The notes below the pieces were generated by a model. It made no database searches and had not been told where the DNA came from. It saw only the letters and a program-made list of their open reading frames with translations. Shown here in pieces: positions 22,819-24,646 of a DNA stretch of 24,646 nt. The DNA is taken from positions 1 to 24,646 of the forward strand of contig JAZRYX010000007.1 in the NCBI GenBank assembly GCA_045600945.1. The letters run 5' to 3'. Numbering within the stretch: position 1 is the first letter of the stretch; each line of letters starts with the position of its first letter. Position numbers and translations under genes: made by a program. The stretch comes from Darwinimomas sp045600945. GTDB lineage: Bacteria > Bacillota > Clostridia > Lachnospirales > Lachnospiraceae.

Positions 22819-23468
22819 TTTATCATCTCCCCCACTACAATATATCTTTCATTTGTCTTTCCCCCGCCTCTGCAGGTTGAAAGTACAAGTAATTTACCGT
22901 TCTCTTTTGGTTTATAACTGCTGTCTATAACTGCTTCAAGAGTTCTTGCTTTCAGGACTCCGTCAAGAAACATCCTGTACACTTCTTTATTGTAATAATT
23001 GTTTCCGTAAAGCAGATGGCTGCTTGTTACCGGAAGTGCCGCAAATAATCTGTACTCATAGGTATTATTCGGCATGTATACGATGGCTCTGTCATGCCCG
23101 GCAAATCCGTTCCGATATGTTTCCTCAAGAAATCCAAACATCTTACCGGATCTCATATTGTGACCGTACACCACGGTTACAGGATCGGTGAACCCTTTAT
23201 TGTTATATGTACTTTCGGTAAAAAGCGCTCCGTTAGCATCCAGCTTTTTATCTGAATTGTGTGACAGATAATAAGCATCATTATTTGACTGGCAAACCGG
23301 ATAATTTATGCCTGTTCCGGGTATATAGAGCCACGCATATATATCCGGGTTTTGCTTCTTCAATTCAATAAAATCCACTTTGCCGGCATACGCAGTGATA
23401 CTGCCAAATATTATTGTCAGCGTACATAATACAGCCGACACTGTTTTTTTTAAAGCCCGACTTTTCAT
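22815..23468 (-). CDS. class B sortase
   Basis: Sortases cut the sorting signal of secreted proteins and join them to peptidoglycan on the outer membrane face. From the ATG at 23468 there are 217 residues: an N-terminal uncleaved signal/anchor (LKKTVSAVLCTLTIIFGSIT), then the class B pattern WLYIPGTGINYPVCQ, catalytic His in VVYGHNM, GKMFGFLE, catalytic Cys in LLVLSTC and Arg in NERYIVV (positions 103, 199 and 208 counting from this start). The LSTC form in place of TLTC is common in class B. A GTG at 23483, directly after the gpsA stop, could be an alternative start adding MVESQ; neither has a strong ribosome binding site, which suggests coupling to gpsA. It is followed by its likely substrate gene. 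Confidence 0.92.
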   Translation of the reverse strand: MKSRALKKTVSAVLCTLTIIFGSITAYAGKVDFIELKKQNPDIYAWLYIPGTGINYPVCQSNNDAYYLSHNSDKKLDANGALFTESTYNNKGFTDPVTVVYGHNMRSGKMFGFLEETYRNGFAGHDRAIVYMPNNTYEYRLFAALPVTSSHLLYGNNYYNKEVYRMFLDGVLKARTLEAVIDSSYKPKENGKLLVLSTCRGGGKTNERYIVVGEMIK

Positions 23469-23483
23469 TTGAGATTCAACCAC

Positions 23484-24488
23484 TTAATAAATAACTTCTG
23501 CTTTTAAATCTCTGTTAAACAGACTCTCCACCGCATCCTTTGGTGTTATGATTCCGTCAACTATAAGTCCCATAGTCTCAATGATGGGCATGCTGACATC
23601 ATATTTTTCAGCCATAGCCCGTGCTCCCGGAAGAGCATTAAGTCCCTCAACTACCATTCCGACCTGTTTTACCGCTTCACCGACAGGCACACCCTGTCCA
23701 ATCAGTATCCCGGCACGATTATTACGGCTGTGCATACTGGTTGCAGTAACTATAAGGTCTCCCATTCCGGCAAGCCCCGAAAATGTCTGTATATTACACC
23801 CCAGTTTTCGTCCCAATGCTGCTATTTCGGACATACCTCTGGTCATAAGAGCCGCTTTTGTGTTATCTCCGTAACCGAGTCCCGTTGATATTCCGCAAGC
23901 CAGAGCCATAATATTTTTAAGTGCCCCGCAGAGTTCAACTCCCTTTATGTCCGGATTGACATAAGGCCTTATACATGTTCCGACAAAAGCCTTCTGTACG
24001 GTTTTGGCGGCTTCTTCATTATCACTTGCGCATACCAGAGTGGTGGGATAATCTATCGCCACTTCCTCGGCATGAGTCGGTCCGGATAGCGCAACTATCG
24101 GGTTATCGTCAGCATTTCCCAGCACATCTTTTATAACTTCGCAGAGTGTAAATAATGTTTTTTCTTCAAGTCCTTTGGCTGCGCAAGCCACTATCTGACC
24201 TTTTTTCAGATAACTTTTCAGTGTCTCAGTTGTTGATCTTACGAATATGGAAGGAACTACAATTATTATGATCTGAACATCCTTAACCGCTTCATTCATG
24301 TCGCAGGTCAGGAATATGCTGTCCGGTATTATCGCTCCGGGAAGATTTTTGTGTCTGTGGGTCTTGCCAAGCTCATCTATCTCATCTTTTGAAATAGACC
24401 ATAAGCTCACTTTATTCCCTGCCTGAGCAAGAGTCTTAGCAAGAGCCGTTCCCCAGGTTCCCGAACCAAGCACTGAAATATTAATCAT
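23484..24488 (-). CDS. gpsA: glycerol-3-phosphate dehydrogenase [NAD(P)+]
   Basis: GpsA reduces dihydroxyacetone phosphate to sn-glycerol 3-phosphate, the backbone of phospholipids, in the cytosol. The 334-residue protein has the Rossmann motif LGSGTWGTALA (7-17), the SGPTHAEEV segment (135-143), catalytic Lys191 in GALKN, and the FSGLAGMGDLIVT region typical of the C-terminal helical domain. An open frame continues up to 24560, but the added residues have no family match and no ribosome binding site, whereas AGAGG lies seven bases before 24488. It is the first gene of a three-gene unit with the sortase and its substrate; no functional tie to the sortase is obvious. Confidence 0.96.
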   Translation of the reverse strand: MINISVLGSGTWGTALAKTLAQAGNKVSLWSISKDEIDELGKTHRHKNLPGAIIPDSIFLTCDMNEAVKDVQIIIIVVPSIFVRSTTETLKSYLKKGQIVACAAKGLEEKTLFTLCEVIKDVLGNADDNPIVALSGPTHAEEVAIDYPTTLVCASDNEEAAKTVQKAFVGTCIRPYVNPDIKGVELCGALKNIMALACGISTGLGYGDNTKAALMTRGMSEIAALGRKLGCNIQTFSGLAGMGDLIVTATSMHSRNNRAGILIGQGVPVGEAVKQVGMVVEGLNALPGARAMAEKYDVSMPIIETMGLIVDGIITPKDAVESLFNRDLKAEVIY

Positions 24489-24646
24489 TATGTTGCCTCT
24501 TTTATCTACTACAATATATTTATGGTTAATAACCCTTACAGCCAGTAAGGAATTATCCATCTTGTTGCTTAGCTGTATAATGATGGAGCAATCGGTATGT
24601 CGGCTTCCTTTCCTGGACTTAACGTCCGTTTTATAGACTGATAACC

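Noticed and set aside
24489..24560. Upstream extension of gpsA by 24 codons to an ATG at 24560
   Set aside because: No ribosome binding site, no family match in the added residues; AGAGG is correctly placed for 24488, where the GpsA N-terminus begins.
24569..24646. Open frame on the minus strand entering from the window edge (25 codons, ending IAPSLYS)
   Set aside because: It could be the end of an upstream gene, but it is too short to identify and no family was recognised, so it is not listed as a gene.

Overview
The window carries the S10-spc-alpha ribosomal protein supercluster of a Gram-positive, low-to-mid GC Firmicute. Lachnospiraceae or close Clostridia is my best guess. Supporting signs are zinc-type S14 and L36, a single-cysteine S4, an L17 enlarged by about 45 internal residues, strong AGGAGG ribosome binding sites, a class B sortase beside an SPKTG-anchored substrate, and a secreted protein with choline/glucan-binding type repeats. 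The family assignment is inference from these traits. Every convincing gene lies on the minus strand, so transcription runs from high to low coordinates.

Reading in the transcription direction: (1) 24488-21901 holds gpsA, a class B sortase and its probable cell-wall-anchored substrate, closed by a hairpin terminator at 21775-21806. (2) 21766-21473 is an approximately 290-base leader for the S10 operon, rich in inverted repeats, with a promoter that overlaps the preceding terminator. (3) 21472-9204 runs rpsJ, rplC, rplD, rplW, rplB, rpsS, rplV, rpsC, rplP, rpmC, rpsQ, rplN, rplX, rplE, rpsZ(S14), rpsH, rplF, rplR, rpsE, rpmD, rplO, secY, adk, map, infA with short gaps or 1-base TAATG overlaps. 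(4) A consensus-like promoter at the infA 3' end starts a second unit, rpmJ, rpsM, rpsK, rpsD, rpoA, rplQ, ending at a strong GC-rich terminator at 5731-5760. The rpmJ-rpsM gap holds a small repeat-bearing insertion-like segment. (5) 5710-1246 is a compact four-gene unit: an M13 metallopeptidase lipoprotein, an ABC ATPase, an ABC-2 type permease and a PnuC-like transporter. (6) 1131-1 is the 5' part of a secreted cell-wall-binding protein with its own near-consensus promoter; its 3' end lies beyond the window.

Functionally, the centre supplies the translation apparatus together with the Sec translocon (SecY), adenylate kinase, methionine aminopeptidase, IF-1 and the RNA polymerase alpha subunit. 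The flanks deal with the cell envelope: phospholipid precursor synthesis (GpsA), protein anchoring (sortase), surface proteolysis and export. No tRNA, rRNA, CRISPR array or insertion sequence was seen. The points most worth a second look are the structured S10 leader, the repeat-bearing insertion behind rpmJ, the perfect hairpin over the rpsH stop codon, and the peptidase/ABC/PnuC operon.
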